A stretch of 64,000 nucleotides of DNA from Bacteroidota bacterium (GCA_024280115.1 JAJRQT010000106.1:62001-126000); one strand, 5' to 3'. Positions 17,304 to 27,096 are shown, counted from the stretch's first letter. The notes: generated from the letters alone by a model not told the origin. Made by a program: numbers and translations.

Positions 17304-17897
17304 ATGAAACAATCATATCTATTTATATACATCCTCGCTATTTCAATTGCATTTTCGTCCTGCAAAACTTTAATGTCATATACCAATATTCTAACCTGTG
17401 ATTTTAAAATGAAATCCTTGTCAAATACTCAACTTGCGGGTATTGATATACAAAGCATTAACAGCTATTCCGAATTGGGTTTTATACAGCTTGGGACTCT
17501 GACGAAAGCGTATTTAAACGGAAATATCCCACTTGAATTTCAATTGAATGTAGAAGGTAAAAACCCAAATCCTACAGTGGCTTCCATGGCGAAGTTTGAC
17601 TGGATTCTATCAATTGATGATATCCAAATGGCAACCGGGACAAATAGCCAGGAGTACAACATACCACCTAATGATGGCACGCAAATTATTCCTCTGAAAA
17701 TATCCATTAATCTATTGGATATATTAAATGATCAAACGAAAAACGCTTTACTCAATTTTGGTTTCAATCTCACCGATAACAGTAATAAACCAACGAGAGT
17801 TGGACTGAAAATAAAGCCAACTATTTACCTGAATGGTATTCCTATTACCTATCCGGGATACATTGAATTAGGAACGGAATACGGTAGTGCCTATTGA
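17304..17897 (+). CDS. lipoprotein, LEA type 2-like
   Basis: A 197-residue exported lipoprotein. The signal peptide ends in a lipobox, AFSSC (Cys at about 20). The rest is beta-rich, with a segment (about 60-190) that resembles LEA-2/WHy folds: a repeated hydrophobic pattern, then PLEFQLNVEGKNPNPTVASM, a turn often seen where such domains describe the amino-acid next to NPN. The family call is tentative. It lies 84 bases before the START-domain gene on the same strand. Confidence 0.6.
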   Translation: MKQSYLFIYILAISIAFSSCKTLMSYTNILTCDFKMKSLSNTQLAGIDIQSINSYSELGFIQLGTLTKAYLNGNIPLEFQLNVEGKNPNPTVASMAKFDWILSIDDIQMATGTNSQEYNIPPNDGTQIIPLKISINLLDILNDQTKNALLNFGFNLTDNSNKPTRVGLKIKPTIYLNGIPITYPGYIELGTEYGSAY

Positions 17898-17981
17898 TTT
17901 TTCAAAAAATAAATTCTCAGGAATTGTAACACTTTTGGTTTTGGATAGTTAAATACTCTAACCACATAAAGTATTTATAAT

Positions 17982-18581
17982 ATGTTTGCATTGATTTTAT
18001 TTATTGCAAACCTAACCATCTTAACACCTCCAACAGATAATAGCGAATGGGAACTGAGTCTTGAAAAGGATGATATCTCGGTATATACCAGGAATTCCGA
18101 GGGGACCAAATTTCGTGAGTTTTTGGCCGAAACTACCATGACCGGCTCTATTGAAGATTTCAAAAGTATTATCACAGATGTCAGCCACTATCCCGATTGG
18201 TTGCCCGATTGCCAGTCTGCCGAAATTGTTGAACGGCCAATTGAAACTGATATTACATACCATATGAAGCTCAAGGTACCCTTCCCGTTTGAAAACAGGG
18301 ATATTGTGCAACAGATTATTTTGAAAGAAAATGGCAATCATCTCAATGTCATCATTCTAAACAGACCGAACAGATTAAAAAAGGAGAAAAAGTATGTAAG
18401 AATGCCAATTGCTTATGGCAGTTGGGATATTCAGGAAATATCAGGAAATAAAATATCGATCAAATTCCAGTACCTGGCAGATCCTGGTGGAGAAATTCCG
18501 GTATGGCTGGTCAACTCATTTGCAGTAAAAAACCCACATCTATCGCTGGTTAATATCCGCAAGTTGATGGCCGATTATTAA
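17982..18581 (+). CDS. START-domain (SRPBCC superfamily) protein
   Basis: A 199-residue protein with a short hydrophobic N-terminus (about 1-15, possible signal peptide) and a START-like lipid-binding domain filling the rest. Visible family features are WELSLEKDDISVYTR near the start, the DVSHYPDWLPDC loop, PFPFENRD and the C-terminal helix. The ligand is unknown; bacterial members are thought to bind lipids. A TATGTTTG string overlaps the start codon but is not taken as a promoter. Confidence 0.8.
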   Translation: MFALILFIANLTILTPPTDNSEWELSLEKDDISVYTRNSEGTKFREFLAETTMTGSIEDFKSIITDVSHYPDWLPDCQSAEIVERPIETDITYHMKLKVPFPFENRDIVQQIILKENGNHLNVIILNRPNRLKKEKKYVRMPIAYGSWDIQEISGNKISIKFQYLADPGGEIPVWLVNSFAVKNPHLSLVNIRKLMADY

Positions 18582-18621
18582 TGTTAAAATGGTTCTACTT
18601 AAATTTTAATAGAAATTTACA

Positions 18622-18668
18622 AATGCTAAAATGAGACAATGATTGAATGCTAAAATGATATTTAGCAT
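18622..18668. repeat. Direct and inverted ATGCTAAA repeats
   Basis: AATGCTAAAATGA occurs at 18622-18634 and again at 18646-18658. The second copy forms a perfect eight-base-pair hairpin with TTTAGCAT at 18661-18668 (loop ATGATA). It lies 41 bases after the START-domain gene and has no T run, so it is not a clear terminator. Apart from this and the 18947-19017 repeat, the gap 18582-19108 shows nothing recognised. Confidence 0.6.
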
Positions 18669-18946
18669 GGTCAGCCATATCCTTCAGGTTGTGATTCCTG
18701 TCGATATTTTTATTAGTGTTGACCTAAACAAATTCGGAGGTAAAAAGCAGTTGAAATTTTAATTGTTTTCAATGAACAATTATAGTTACTCTATATTCAA
18801 TCATGCAAAAATAAATATCTCATTACATCATTGTGGCATTATTCCATTTCTCATTAAACCCTCTTACAGCAGGTTATTGTTTGTACCCAAACCTGGACAA
18901 GCCAGAACCAAATAAGGTTGAGAAAAAGATTGATGAAGATAGAAAA

Positions 18947-19017
18947 TAAGATTGATAAGAGATTGATGGAGAGTAATAATTCAATCCTCTCAATCCCTTC
19001 AATCTCTATTCAATCTT
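18947..19017. repeat. Imperfect inverted repeat built from GATTGA words
   Basis: Left arm 18947-18973 and right arm 18987-19017 are both made of repeats of GATTGA/TCAATC and pair imperfectly around a 13-base loop. The position, between the convergent START-domain and htrA genes, would suit a bidirectional terminator, but the pairing has gaps and the T run is weak. Confidence 0.45.
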
Positions 19018-19108
19018 TTACCATTTATACGTACCATTCAATTAATTAACTTTTGCCAAAAAATACACATCTGCCTGTCCGGTAGGCAGGAATATTAGAA
19101 TTTAGATA

Positions 19109-20602
19109 TTAAAAATAATATCTGTAATATTCTTTGCCACCTCTTTTATTTACACCTTCCAAATAAACACGCCCCCGGATTTTAGTTAGAATATCAGTGA
19201 GTGTTTCCGGGTCTTTAATCGCAACCTTGTTGATATAGGTAATTATAAAACCTTCCTCAATATCCATTTGACTTATGAGCCCCTGTCGCACTTTTACTAT
19301 CCGGACACCGTGATCAATGCTCAGGAGGTTTCTTTCAACTTTGGAAACTTTTTCTAAGTCTGCGCCTAAAGACCTTGATGTGTAGATTTCTTTTTTTAGA
19401 AAATCTGTTGTGCCCTCCCTATTGGTTAAAGTGACACTGTTGCTGATGATTTTCTGATTTCGCTTATAAACCACATTTATTTTGTCTCCGGGAGATCTGT
19501 AGCTCAAATTTTCTTCAAATTGACTCCTGCTGTTAATTGGCTCATTATTGATTTTAAGAATGATGTCTCCTTTTTTCACACCAATTTTTGAGGCGGCTCC
19601 ATCCTCCTGCACATATCTGACCACTACACCGGAGTAATCATCTGTTTCCAGTTTTTTGGCGATTTCAGAATCAATATCCATAACTTCTGCTCCAAAGAAA
19701 GCTTTTTGAACCTCTCCATAGGCGATGAGGTCATCCACAACTTTTTTTACGATGTCTGAAGGTACCGCAAATCCATAACCGGCATAAGAGCCGGTTTTAG
19801 ACAAAATGGCAGTATTTATGCCAATGAGTTCTCCCTCTAAATTTATGAGCGCTCCGCCACTATTTCCGGGATTGATGGCAGCATCGGTCTGTATAAATGA
19901 CTCAATAGGAAAAATTGATTTGGTGATATTAAGCTCGCGACCTTTCGCACTAACAATGCCGGCGGTTACAGTAGATGTGAGGTTAAATGGATTACCTACA
20001 GCAAGCACCCATTCTCCGACTTCTACCTCCTTGGAACTGCCAATTTTAATTGCAGGGATTCCACTTGTTTCTACTTTTAATACAGCTAAATCAGTAGAAG
20101 GATCAGCTCCGACAAGACTCGCCTCATATACTTTTTTACCCAGCATCACTTCAATATTATCGGCATCATTGACAACGTGATTATTAGTGACGATATATCC
20201 TTCATGGCTATAAATTACCCCTGATCCACTGCTGATTGACCGTCCAACACCTCCTCCAAAAAACCAGTCCATCCACGAACTTCCATACTGGTTTTGAGAT
20301 AAGGTTTTGATATATACAACACTTTTTGTGGAGATTTTCGATGCCTGAATAAAATCAGCCGGTCGAAGCATGGTAGATGAAAGCTGTGCTTTGGTTTCCG
20401 ATTCCTCGATAATTCCATTTACATTTTCTGTAAATGTATTTGACAAGTTATCTGGAGATCCAACATTTGTGTTGATTACGGGAATTTGACTTAATTCGCC
20501 CTCGCTTGATTTGTTTGAAAGCTGGATATCGTAAAACCAAGCGCCTCCGATACCTGAAGCAAATCCGATGATTGTAATGAAAAATAATTTCTTCATGATC
20601 AA
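19109..20602 (-). CDS. HtrA/Deg-type periplasmic serine protease
   Basis: A trypsin-like envelope protease and chaperone of the Do/DegQ family. The 497 residues hold an N-terminal signal or anchor helix (about 4-22) and the protease domain with His142 (TNNHVV), Asp171 (STDLAVLK) and Ser248 (NPGNSGGAL). Two PDZ domains follow (about 285-375 and 405-490), the second less conserved. The length and order match DegP/DegQ of Bacteroidota. It is a single gene, probably stress-controlled, though no promoter could be fixed. Confidence 0.94.
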   Translation of the reverse strand: MIMKKLFFITIIGFASGIGGAWFYDIQLSNKSSEGELSQIPVINTNVGSPDNLSNTFTENVNGIIEESETKAQLSSTMLRPADFIQASKISTKSVVYIKTLSQNQYGSSWMDWFFGGGVGRSISSGSGVIYSHEGYIVTNNHVVNDADNIEVMLGKKVYEASLVGADPSTDLAVLKVETSGIPAIKIGSSKEVEVGEWVLAVGNPFNLTSTVTAGIVSAKGRELNITKSIFPIESFIQTDAAINPGNSGGALINLEGELIGINTAILSKTGSYAGYGFAVPSDIVKKVVDDLIAYGEVQKAFFGAEVMDIDSEIAKKLETDDYSGVVVRYVQEDGAASKIGVKKGDIILKINNEPINSRSQFEENLSYRSPGDKINVVYKRNQKIISNSVTLTNREGTTDFLKKEIYTSRSLGADLEKVSKVERNLLSIDHGVRIVKVRQGLISQMDIEEGFIITYINKVAIKDPETLTDILTKIRGRVYLEGVNKRGGKEYYRYYF

Positions 20603-20935
20603 TGAAATTTTGTCAGACCTATATAGATTTATTGCTTTTTCAAAAACTGTGCAAATTATATACAGCAGGAAAAAAATATGATTTGATCCAAAAAATGAGA
20701 ACTACGAATAAGTGGGTTTACAGCAGTTATTAAAATTAAGGATGGATGTGAAACATTAAAAGAAAGATTCCTTTGATGGTCTTGTGACCAACAAAAAAGA
20801 GGTACCCAACTGCCGTACACCCCGATGATGTATCAAGGTTAATTACATAACTACTGGAAAAGTAAATTTCTTTCCATCATAGCTAATTCACTTCATGCCG
20901 CTTATTTTTGTCACCATAATATATATGATTGAACT
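20603..20935. other. Intergenic region with small hairpins and a possible promoter
   Basis: At 20779-20790, GGTC-TTGT-GACC is a four-base-pair stem with a tetraloop; a second stem-like word GTAC...GTAC follows at 20802-20818. A TATTTTTG box (TAnnTTTG) at 20903-20910 precedes the HAD gene by 26 bases and is its likely promoter. A small structured RNA is possible but no known class was recognised. Confidence 0.4.
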
Positions 20936-21745
20936 ATGAAACTAAAAAATCAGTATATAAAAAAAGCTGTTGATATTATAAAGCAAAAAAATGGATTTAT
21001 ATGCGACATGGATGGAGTTATTTACCATGGAAATAAAATATTACCCGGTGTAAAACAATTCATCGAATGGCTGCAGCACGAAAAAAAGAAGTTTCTTTTT
21101 CTGACGAATTCCAGTGAGCGCTCTCAACATGAATTGCAGGATAAATTGGCCAGAATGGGCATCGTGGTAGATAAGGAGCATTTCTATACCAGCGCCCTGG
21201 CAACTGCCTTTTTTCTCGATTCTCAAAAACCAAAAGGAAGCGCCTTTGTGATTGGTGAAGCTGGATTGATGAATGCGCTCTATGATGTCGGTTACAGGAT
21301 GAATAATGTGGATCCTGACTATGTGGTCATGGGTGAGGCAAGGTCCTACAGCTACGAAAAAATAGAGCAAGCTGTAAATCTTGTAGTTAGAGGAGCTAAG
21401 CTGATCGGTACCAATCCGGATGTAAATGGCCCCATAGAAAATGGCATCGCCCCCGCGACGGCAGCATTGATTGCACCTATCGAAATGGCTGCTGGTAAAA
21501 AAGCTTATTTCGTCGGAAAGCCAAATCCTCTTATGATGAGAAGTGCACTTAAAAAATTACAGTGCCGTAGAGAAGAGACAGTAATTATCGGTGACAGGAT
21601 GGATACAGACATCATTGCAGGCATTGAATCTGAAATTGATACCTGCCTCGTTTTGAGCGGAATTACAAATACCAGCGAAATAAATCAATTTGCATACCGT
21701 CCTCATTTTGTTTTGAACGGCGTGGAAGACATTATAAAATCATAA
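20936..21745 (+). CDS. HAD-IIA family phosphatase (NagD-like)
   Basis: A 269-residue cytoplasmic phosphatase. The catalytic motif DMDGV is at residues 24-28, motif II is FLTNSS near residue 58, and the C-terminal metal motif is IIGDRMDTDI near 220. A large C2-type cap lies between motifs II and III, as in NagD and related nucleotide/sugar phosphatases. The substrate is not predictable. The next gene starts two bases after its stop, so it heads an operon with the nucleoid protein and a second HAD enzyme. Confidence 0.9.
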   Translation: MKLKNQYIKKAVDIIKQKNGFICDMDGVIYHGNKILPGVKQFIEWLQHEKKKFLFLTNSSERSQHELQDKLARMGIVVDKEHFYTSALATAFFLDSQKPKGSAFVIGEAGLMNALYDVGYRMNNVDPDYVVMGEARSYSYEKIEQAVNLVVRGAKLIGTNPDVNGPIENGIAPATAALIAPIEMAAGKKAYFVGKPNPLMMRSALKKLQCRREETVIIGDRMDTDIIAGIESEIDTCLVLSGITNTSEINQFAYRPHFVLNGVEDIIKS

Positions 21746-21747
21746 AA

Positions 21748-22782
21748 ATGTTAGATTTTTCAGAAGCCATTCTTTCTAAATTGGCCATTCACCAGGTTGG
21801 TAATAAATCAAATGACGAAGGCATCATTATATCGGAACAGGAGGTAGTAGTAGATGGCAGTATTGCCACCTTGCTGACAACCTACTTTACCAAACCTTTC
21901 AAGCCGCAGGAATTTTATAATTTCTCTCATGAATCAAGCCTGAATCTGAATGAGGTATTCACTTACGTGAAAAATATTTTTAATGATAAAACCAGCCTGC
22001 AATTACAATCTATAAACCTGGCCAAGCATCTCTACGAACAATCGAATCATCCACAAATAAAATCAGGGGAGCTATATGTCGCTTATTTTGACAATTGCTA
22101 TCTGAATGATGAATTGACTGAAGTTGTTGGCATTTTCAAGTCAGAACAGAAGGAAACCTTTTTGAAAGTTTTCCCCGAGGGCAAGTCATTTACCGTCAAC
22201 CGGGATGATGGAATCAATATCAATAAGCTGGATAAAGGTTGCCTCGTATTCAATGAAAATGCAGAGGGCGGATACAAAGTACTTTTGGTTGACAATACCA
22301 ATAAAGGAGATAATGCTCAATACTGGAAGGAGTTTTTTCTGAATGTAAAACCGTTTGAAGACACATTTTATCATACCAAAAACTACCTTCAGATGTGCAA
22401 GGACTTTGCCATGGAAGCCTTTCCTGAAGCCGATAAAATAGATCAAATGTCATTGATTCAGGAGTCTGCAAAGTTTTTTAAAGAAGAGGACGCTTTCGAT
22501 AAAATACAATTCCACGAAAAAGTGCTTCAGGAGCCGGAAATCATAGATGCCTTTGAAGATTACAAGGGTAATTACCAGGAGCGAAATGATATTCAGGTAT
22601 ATGATGAATTTGATATCAATTCTGATGCTGTTAAAAACATGAAACGCGTTTTCAAAAGTGTTATTAAACTCGATAAAAACTTTCATGTCTATGTTCACGG
22701 AAATAGAAATTATATAAAAAAGGGTTTTGACGAAGAGAGCAATATGAATTTTTATCAATTATTTTTTAAAGAGGAATCATAA
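21748..22782 (+). CDS. nucleoid-associated protein, YejK/NdpA family
   Basis: The 344-residue product has the start pattern of the 37-kDa nucleoid-associated family (AILSKLAIHQVGN, then alternating helices and a central GELYVAYFD, LTEVVGIFKSE region). Family members bind the nucleoid in gammaproteobacteria; function in Bacteroidota is little known. It is packed between two HAD phosphatase genes (two and six bases apart), which suggests co-expression but gives no clear functional link. Confidence 0.85.
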   Translation: MLDFSEAILSKLAIHQVGNKSNDEGIIISEQEVVVDGSIATLLTTYFTKPFKPQEFYNFSHESSLNLNEVFTYVKNIFNDKTSLQLQSINLAKHLYEQSNHPQIKSGELYVAYFDNCYLNDELTEVVGIFKSEQKETFLKVFPEGKSFTVNRDDGININKLDKGCLVFNENAEGGYKVLLVDNTNKGDNAQYWKEFFLNVKPFEDTFYHTKNYLQMCKDFAMEAFPEADKIDQMSLIQESAKFFKEEDAFDKIQFHEKVLQEPEIIDAFEDYKGNYQERNDIQVYDEFDINSDAVKNMKRVFKSVIKLDKNFHVYVHGNRNYIKKGFDEESNMNFYQLFFKEES

Positions 22783-22788
22783 CAGTGT

Positions 22789-23472
22789 ATGGATTTAAAT
22801 CATATTGAAGCCATTATTTTTGATGCCGAGGGCGTAGTGGTAAATACAGAGGCTTTATGGGACAAAAGTCAGGATGTATTGCTTGGAAGACGAGGCCTTG
22901 ACTATGACCGCGACTACCTGAAGCCAAAAATGGCCGGACAGACATTATTGGAAGGCGCCCAGCTAATGGTGGACTATTACGGGCTGGATGAAAGTGCTGC
23001 ATTTATTGAACAGGAAAGGAAAGTACTGATTCATGATTTATTTGAAAATGATATCATGTTCATTGATGGTTTTTTATCATTTATGGGTGGTCTTCAACAA
23101 TCACCATTGAAGACAAGCATTGCGACTGCCATGAACAAGAGCCTGATGGAGCTGGTCGAAAGCAAGTTGAATCTGATCAATATTTTTGGTGAGCACATTT
23201 ATTATATTGAAGATGTTGGGAATAAATCTAAACCGTCGCCCGATGTATTTTTATACGCTGCTGAAAAAATGGGCATTAATCCATCTAATTGCCTGGTGAT
23301 AGAAGATGCACCCCATGGAATCGAAGCGGCAAATGCTGCAGGTATGACTTCAGTTGGAATTGTTACTACTTTCGATAAAAAACAACTGCTCAATGCTGAC
23401 TTCATTGCAGATGATTTCGTGGAAATTAAATCATTATTAGTGCAATCGGGCGTGAACTTTAATTCTAAATAA
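22789..23472 (+). CDS. HAD family hydrolase, beta-phosphoglucomutase-like
   Basis: A 227-residue HAD-superfamily enzyme with a C1 helical cap (about 20-85), motif II TSIATAMN near 105, Lys in SKPSPDVF near 146 and motif III VIEDAPHGIEAA near 168. Motif I reads FDAEGVV (Asp12, Glu14): the second Asp, usually the acid/base, is replaced by Glu. It may be a phosphatase or a mutase relative; the Glu makes a standard mutase mechanism less certain. Confidence 0.85.
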   Translation: MDLNHIEAIIFDAEGVVVNTEALWDKSQDVLLGRRGLDYDRDYLKPKMAGQTLLEGAQLMVDYYGLDESAAFIEQERKVLIHDLFENDIMFIDGFLSFMGGLQQSPLKTSIATAMNKSLMELVESKLNLINIFGEHIYYIEDVGNKSKPSPDVFLYAAEKMGINPSNCLVIEDAPHGIEAANAAGMTSVGIVTTFDKKQLLNADFIADDFVEIKSLLVQSGVNFNSK

Positions 23473-23480
23473 AGTAAAAC

Positions 23481-23864
23481 ATGAATTCACTTGGCAACCT
23501 TATCTGGATCATTTTTGGAGGTTTTTTCATTTTTCTCATGTACCTCTTTGGAAGCATGGTTTTGTTCATCACCATTATTGGAATCCCTTTTGGGATCCAG
23601 ACATTAAAACTCGCTTTTTTGTCATTGATGCCATTTGGTAAAGATATTCGCCCGGCGGAACAAGCAGGAGGGTGCCTCTCTTTGATTATGAATATCATCT
23701 GGATATTATTTGCAGGTATAGAGATTGCCATCATTCATATGGTATTGGCGTTATTATTTGCCATCACAATTATCGGAATACCGTTCGCAGCCCAGCACAT
23801 GAAGCTGGCATACCTAGCTTTAGTGCCCTTTGGCAATGATATTGTGGATGTGGATTATGATTAA
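23481..23864 (+). CDS. YccF-family membrane protein
   Basis: A 127-residue integral membrane protein made of two similar halves. Each has a hydrophobic helix pair followed by GIPFxxQxxKLA and a PFG turn (near residues 36 and 96). This is the YccF pattern; the function is unknown. It starts eight bases after the HAD gene and closes the four-gene operon. Confidence 0.9.
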   Translation: MNSLGNLIWIIFGGFFIFLMYLFGSMVLFITIIGIPFGIQTLKLAFLSLMPFGKDIRPAEQAGGCLSLIMNIIWILFAGIEIAIIHMVLALLFAITIIGIPFAAQHMKLAYLALVPFGNDIVDVDYD

Positions 23865-23954
23865 GTATTTATAACCCAAACAATCTTAATTGTGAAGTTG
23901 ATAATCAAAGCAAATGTTATTAAAGTCGGTTTTTTTTTAATTCCCCGCCACTTT

Positions 23955-26930
23955 TTATTCGCGAATTAAAGAGGCTTTGAAATTTACATCCATCTCGCTG
24001 ATTTCCTCAGAAATTAGATCATTCCATCGGATTTGTTGTTCTTCCAATTGACTATGCTCTGTTTCTAAATCGTACTTGCTTTGAGCTTTCTCTAGTGCGT
24101 AATAAATATCTTCTTTGATTTGATTAATTTTTTCATCTAAATCCTCTTCATCTAAATCACACGGATTTTCAATTTCATTTAACTTTTCCAGGAGCTTTTG
24201 CTCGTAAAGCCTGGTTATATCAAAGTGTTTTTGTTCATGGTTCAGGAGGTATTCTGACAACGACTCATTTTTCCATGAATAAAACCTGTCCATTTTTGAT
24301 GAAGTACTGGTTTCAAATTCTCCTTCCTCACAAGCATATTTGAAAAATATTTTACTTCGTATTGTCGCAGTGTAATTAGAATTTCTAGTTGGAATTCCAA
24401 GAAAATCCTCATTCAGAACAGATCCTTCATCCCACCTTTTCCATTTGTCTCCTTTAAACGGGAACATGAAATGGAGCAGTATCACTGAAAAAAGAGTAGC
24501 TAAAATTAACGGAAAAACTATTTTCTTCCATTTGCTCAATGCGCGATTCATGATGAATAAAACAGTAATAAAAACTACCGGTGTGGATAATATAATTAAC
24601 CAATGTTTTAAATGGTAGTAGTCATTTTTGTAAAAACTTAATAAAGCTATACTTATAAAAATTCCATAAAAGAGATAGAAAATGCCAATTGCTTTTCTAT
24701 TTAGAAATGCCGATAGTAGAATAACTATAATTGTAAAATCCAATCCCATAAACACCAAAAACTGCCCCACAATATCAGGATCACTACCAAGAACCTTGAT
24801 GCCATAAAGTGCTTGTAGCATACCGAACCAAACTAAAATTTTTACAGCCTTATTTTTCCCTTTTAGACTTTTTATTTTAGAAATGAAGAATAAGTAAGAT
24901 ACTAATAGGATCCCAAATGCCAGTGTAATGTATTTTTGGATTTTCAGTAATCTAAATAATTGAACCCCAAATAGATTCCCTTCCTTTGGTTTGTAATGCT
25001 CATCAATCAAATCACCTTCCTGATTGTACACATTTTTTTTATACCAATGCCTGTTTTCATCATTTGAATAAGTGATTATGGCATAACCTGTAGAATCGGC
25101 TTTATGATTAACCAAACTTTCCTGTTGATCAAAATAGGAAATCAAAGCTAAATTAAAATCTTCATCGTACTCACGTTTAATCAAGGCAAAAGTATTACCG
25201 AACGGCTCAATCAGGTTGCCTCTTTCATCCTCATACCGTTCCTCTAATAAATTGCCGCGCTGATCGTATTTTCGAATTCTTTTTGCAAAACTATTGTGCT
25301 CTGAGATTATCAGATTCCAGTGTGGATCATAATATGATAATTCTTCAAAATCGAATTTTTCATTGGAATGCTTCGAAAATTCAAATTTATGATACCCATT
25401 CCCATTAATATTTACCGGGTTTTTATCACTATCGAAGTAGCTTTGACTCAATATATCCCCTACCTTATTTTTGACTTCACGAATAATTGCAAAATCCCCA
25501 TCACTCTTATTGATAACCCTGAATTTTTTGTCATAATAAATTTGCTCGATCATGAAATTCTGATCATCATAGGCATTCCCAATAAAAGCAATTCCATCCT
25601 CATCTTCAGTGAGGTTTCCATCGCGATCAAGATAAGTTAATGATAGAAGAAATTTATCGGTGGTAAATTCATATTCAATGCTATAAACTCCATTCTCATC
25701 AAATGCACATGGCTGATTTCTTTCATCTAAATAGTATTTCTTCTCAAGTAGATCATCTGAATTATATGATAAAACAATTTTACTATAATGTGCCCCATCA
25801 TCATATGGGATAATCTGGTTATCTTTGTCTGTCCTGTAAATAGTTTTATTGTTTTTTAAATCGTCAAATTCAAAATGTTCAATTGCATAACCGTGTTCAA
25901 TATTTATTAGTTGCCCGTCAATCCCATAATAACTCTTTCTTATTTCGCGACCTTTAGAATCATGGTCTATGATTACCTTTGCAAAACCAAAACCTTTCCT
26001 TGGAGTTAATTGACCGGCAGTATATAAATAGGTATGGCTTGTTGTTTGAAAATTTTCATTTTCTGTGTAACGGATAATTGCTGCATTATATTCAGCATCA
26101 AAAGTCAAATGATAATTGACGTCTAAAAATTCTTTTTCAATTAACCTCCCGTTTTTGTCATAAGATTTTTTAATCGAAAAACAATTGCAATTTGGATTTG
26201 TGGTCGGGCTTTCATTTACATTATAATATCTGACTTCAGTTTCATTTCTATTTGGATCGTACATGGAATATTTTATTGCAAATCCATCATCCTTGCTATA
26301 AAACAAAGATCCGTCTTTGTTCAGGAATTGTATTTTTACCTTGTTCCCATGTTCATCATAAGAATTATGAGTTTCGTAAACACCCGAATTATTTAATATG
26401 TTTTTATACTTTTTATCTTTACCAATTTTACTTTCTATCAGTCCTTTCTCATTCAGTCTGTAGCTATATTGAAAAATACCCTCGTCATCTTTTACAAAGT
26501 TGTGCTCTGAGTCATAATTATAAGTATTGCTAAAACTTTCACTGAATTTAATTACTCTTCTACTTACACCTTTGTATTTTGTTCGCCTCTCATCTGCATC
26601 ATAAAAAGTAAGTTCAATTTGATCTTTCCCACGATATTCAATTCTAATTATTGAAACTCCATCACTAGTAAAACTGAAATACGTCTTGCCTTTTATAAAA
26701 GCTACTTCTAATAGTTGATCATTCGAATATTTAAATCTAAAGCAATAGATTCTTTTTGCTATTGATTCATCAACCTTGCCAGTTCCTACTAAATGGTATT
26801 CGCCATTAATTACAAAATCATCGTAATACTGGAAATTAATGGAATCACTTTCAGCAAAGCCAGACGAGACAGTTGATGCTATAAGTCCAAAAAAGAAAAT
26901 TATTGTTTTTAAAAAATTCAAAAATCTCAA
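23955..26930 (-). CDS. YD-repeat ectodomain - six-helix membrane - DUF922-type metallopeptidase fusion
   Basis: A 991-residue three-part protein. Residues 1-26 are a signal peptide. Residues ~140-650 are tandem imperfect repeats of about 45-50 residues, of the form GxAxxxxxYDxxGNxxExxYxDxxGNLI (for example 449-500, 545-590), similar to YD/RHS-like and antitoxin-repeat propeller strands. Six hydrophobic helices follow (667-686, 697-715, 721-744, 747-767, 775-795, 803-823). The C-terminal domain (830-990) begins with RWDEGSVLNEDFLGIP and carries NHEQKHFD at 897-904, the HExxH motif of DUF922, a predicted zinc peptidase. With a signal peptide and six helices, repeats and peptidase should both face the periplasm. 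It is a single gene with no operon partner. Function unknown. Confidence 0.8.
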   Translation of the reverse strand: MRFLNFLKTIIFFFGLIASTVSSGFAESDSINFQYYDDFVINGEYHLVGTGKVDESIAKRIYCFRFKYSNDQLLEVAFIKGKTYFSFTSDGVSIIRIEYRGKDQIELTFYDADERRTKYKGVSRRVIKFSESFSNTYNYDSEHNFVKDDEGIFQYSYRLNEKGLIESKIGKDKKYKNILNNSGVYETHNSYDEHGNKVKIQFLNKDGSLFYSKDDGFAIKYSMYDPNRNETEVRYYNVNESPTTNPNCNCFSIKKSYDKNGRLIEKEFLDVNYHLTFDAEYNAAIIRYTENENFQTTSHTYLYTAGQLTPRKGFGFAKVIIDHDSKGREIRKSYYGIDGQLINIEHGYAIEHFEFDDLKNNKTIYRTDKDNQIIPYDDGAHYSKIVLSYNSDDLLEKKYYLDERNQPCAFDENGVYSIEYEFTTDKFLLSLTYLDRDGNLTEDEDGIAFIGNAYDDQNFMIEQIYYDKKFRVINKSDGDFAIIREVKNKVGDILSQSYFDSDKNPVNINGNGYHKFEFSKHSNEKFDFEELSYYDPHWNLIISEHNSFAKRIRKYDQRGNLLEERYEDERGNLIEPFGNTFALIKREYDEDFNLALISYFDQQESLVNHKADSTGYAIITYSNDENRHWYKKNVYNQEGDLIDEHYKPKEGNLFGVQLFRLLKIQKYITLAFGILLVSYLFFISKIKSLKGKNKAVKILVWFGMLQALYGIKVLGSDPDIVGQFLVFMGLDFTIIVILLSAFLNRKAIGIFYLFYGIFISIALLSFYKNDYYHLKHWLIILSTPVVFITVLFIMNRALSKWKKIVFPLILATLFSVILLHFMFPFKGDKWKRWDEGSVLNEDFLGIPTRNSNYTATIRSKIFFKYACEEGEFETSTSSKMDRFYSWKNESLSEYLLNHEQKHFDITRLYEQKLLEKLNEIENPCDLDEEDLDEKINQIKEDIYYALEKAQSKYDLETEHSQLEEQQIRWNDLISEEISEMDVNFKASLIRE

Positions 26931-27096
26931 ATAAAAAATTAAACCTAAAAGTAAATATCAGATGATTAAAAGTAGATTTATAAATGTGGAATCTTCAAAT
27001 AAATCAGACATCGGTAATTAAAAAATCTATTCCTTCAATAAAAAAAATACTAAGTTTGAAATTCAAAAAATACCACAATTGACATATTGAAACCTA

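Noticed and set aside
17981..17988. TATGTTTG as a promoter box for the START-domain gene
   Set aside because: It overlaps the start codon, so it cannot drive this gene from the proposed start.
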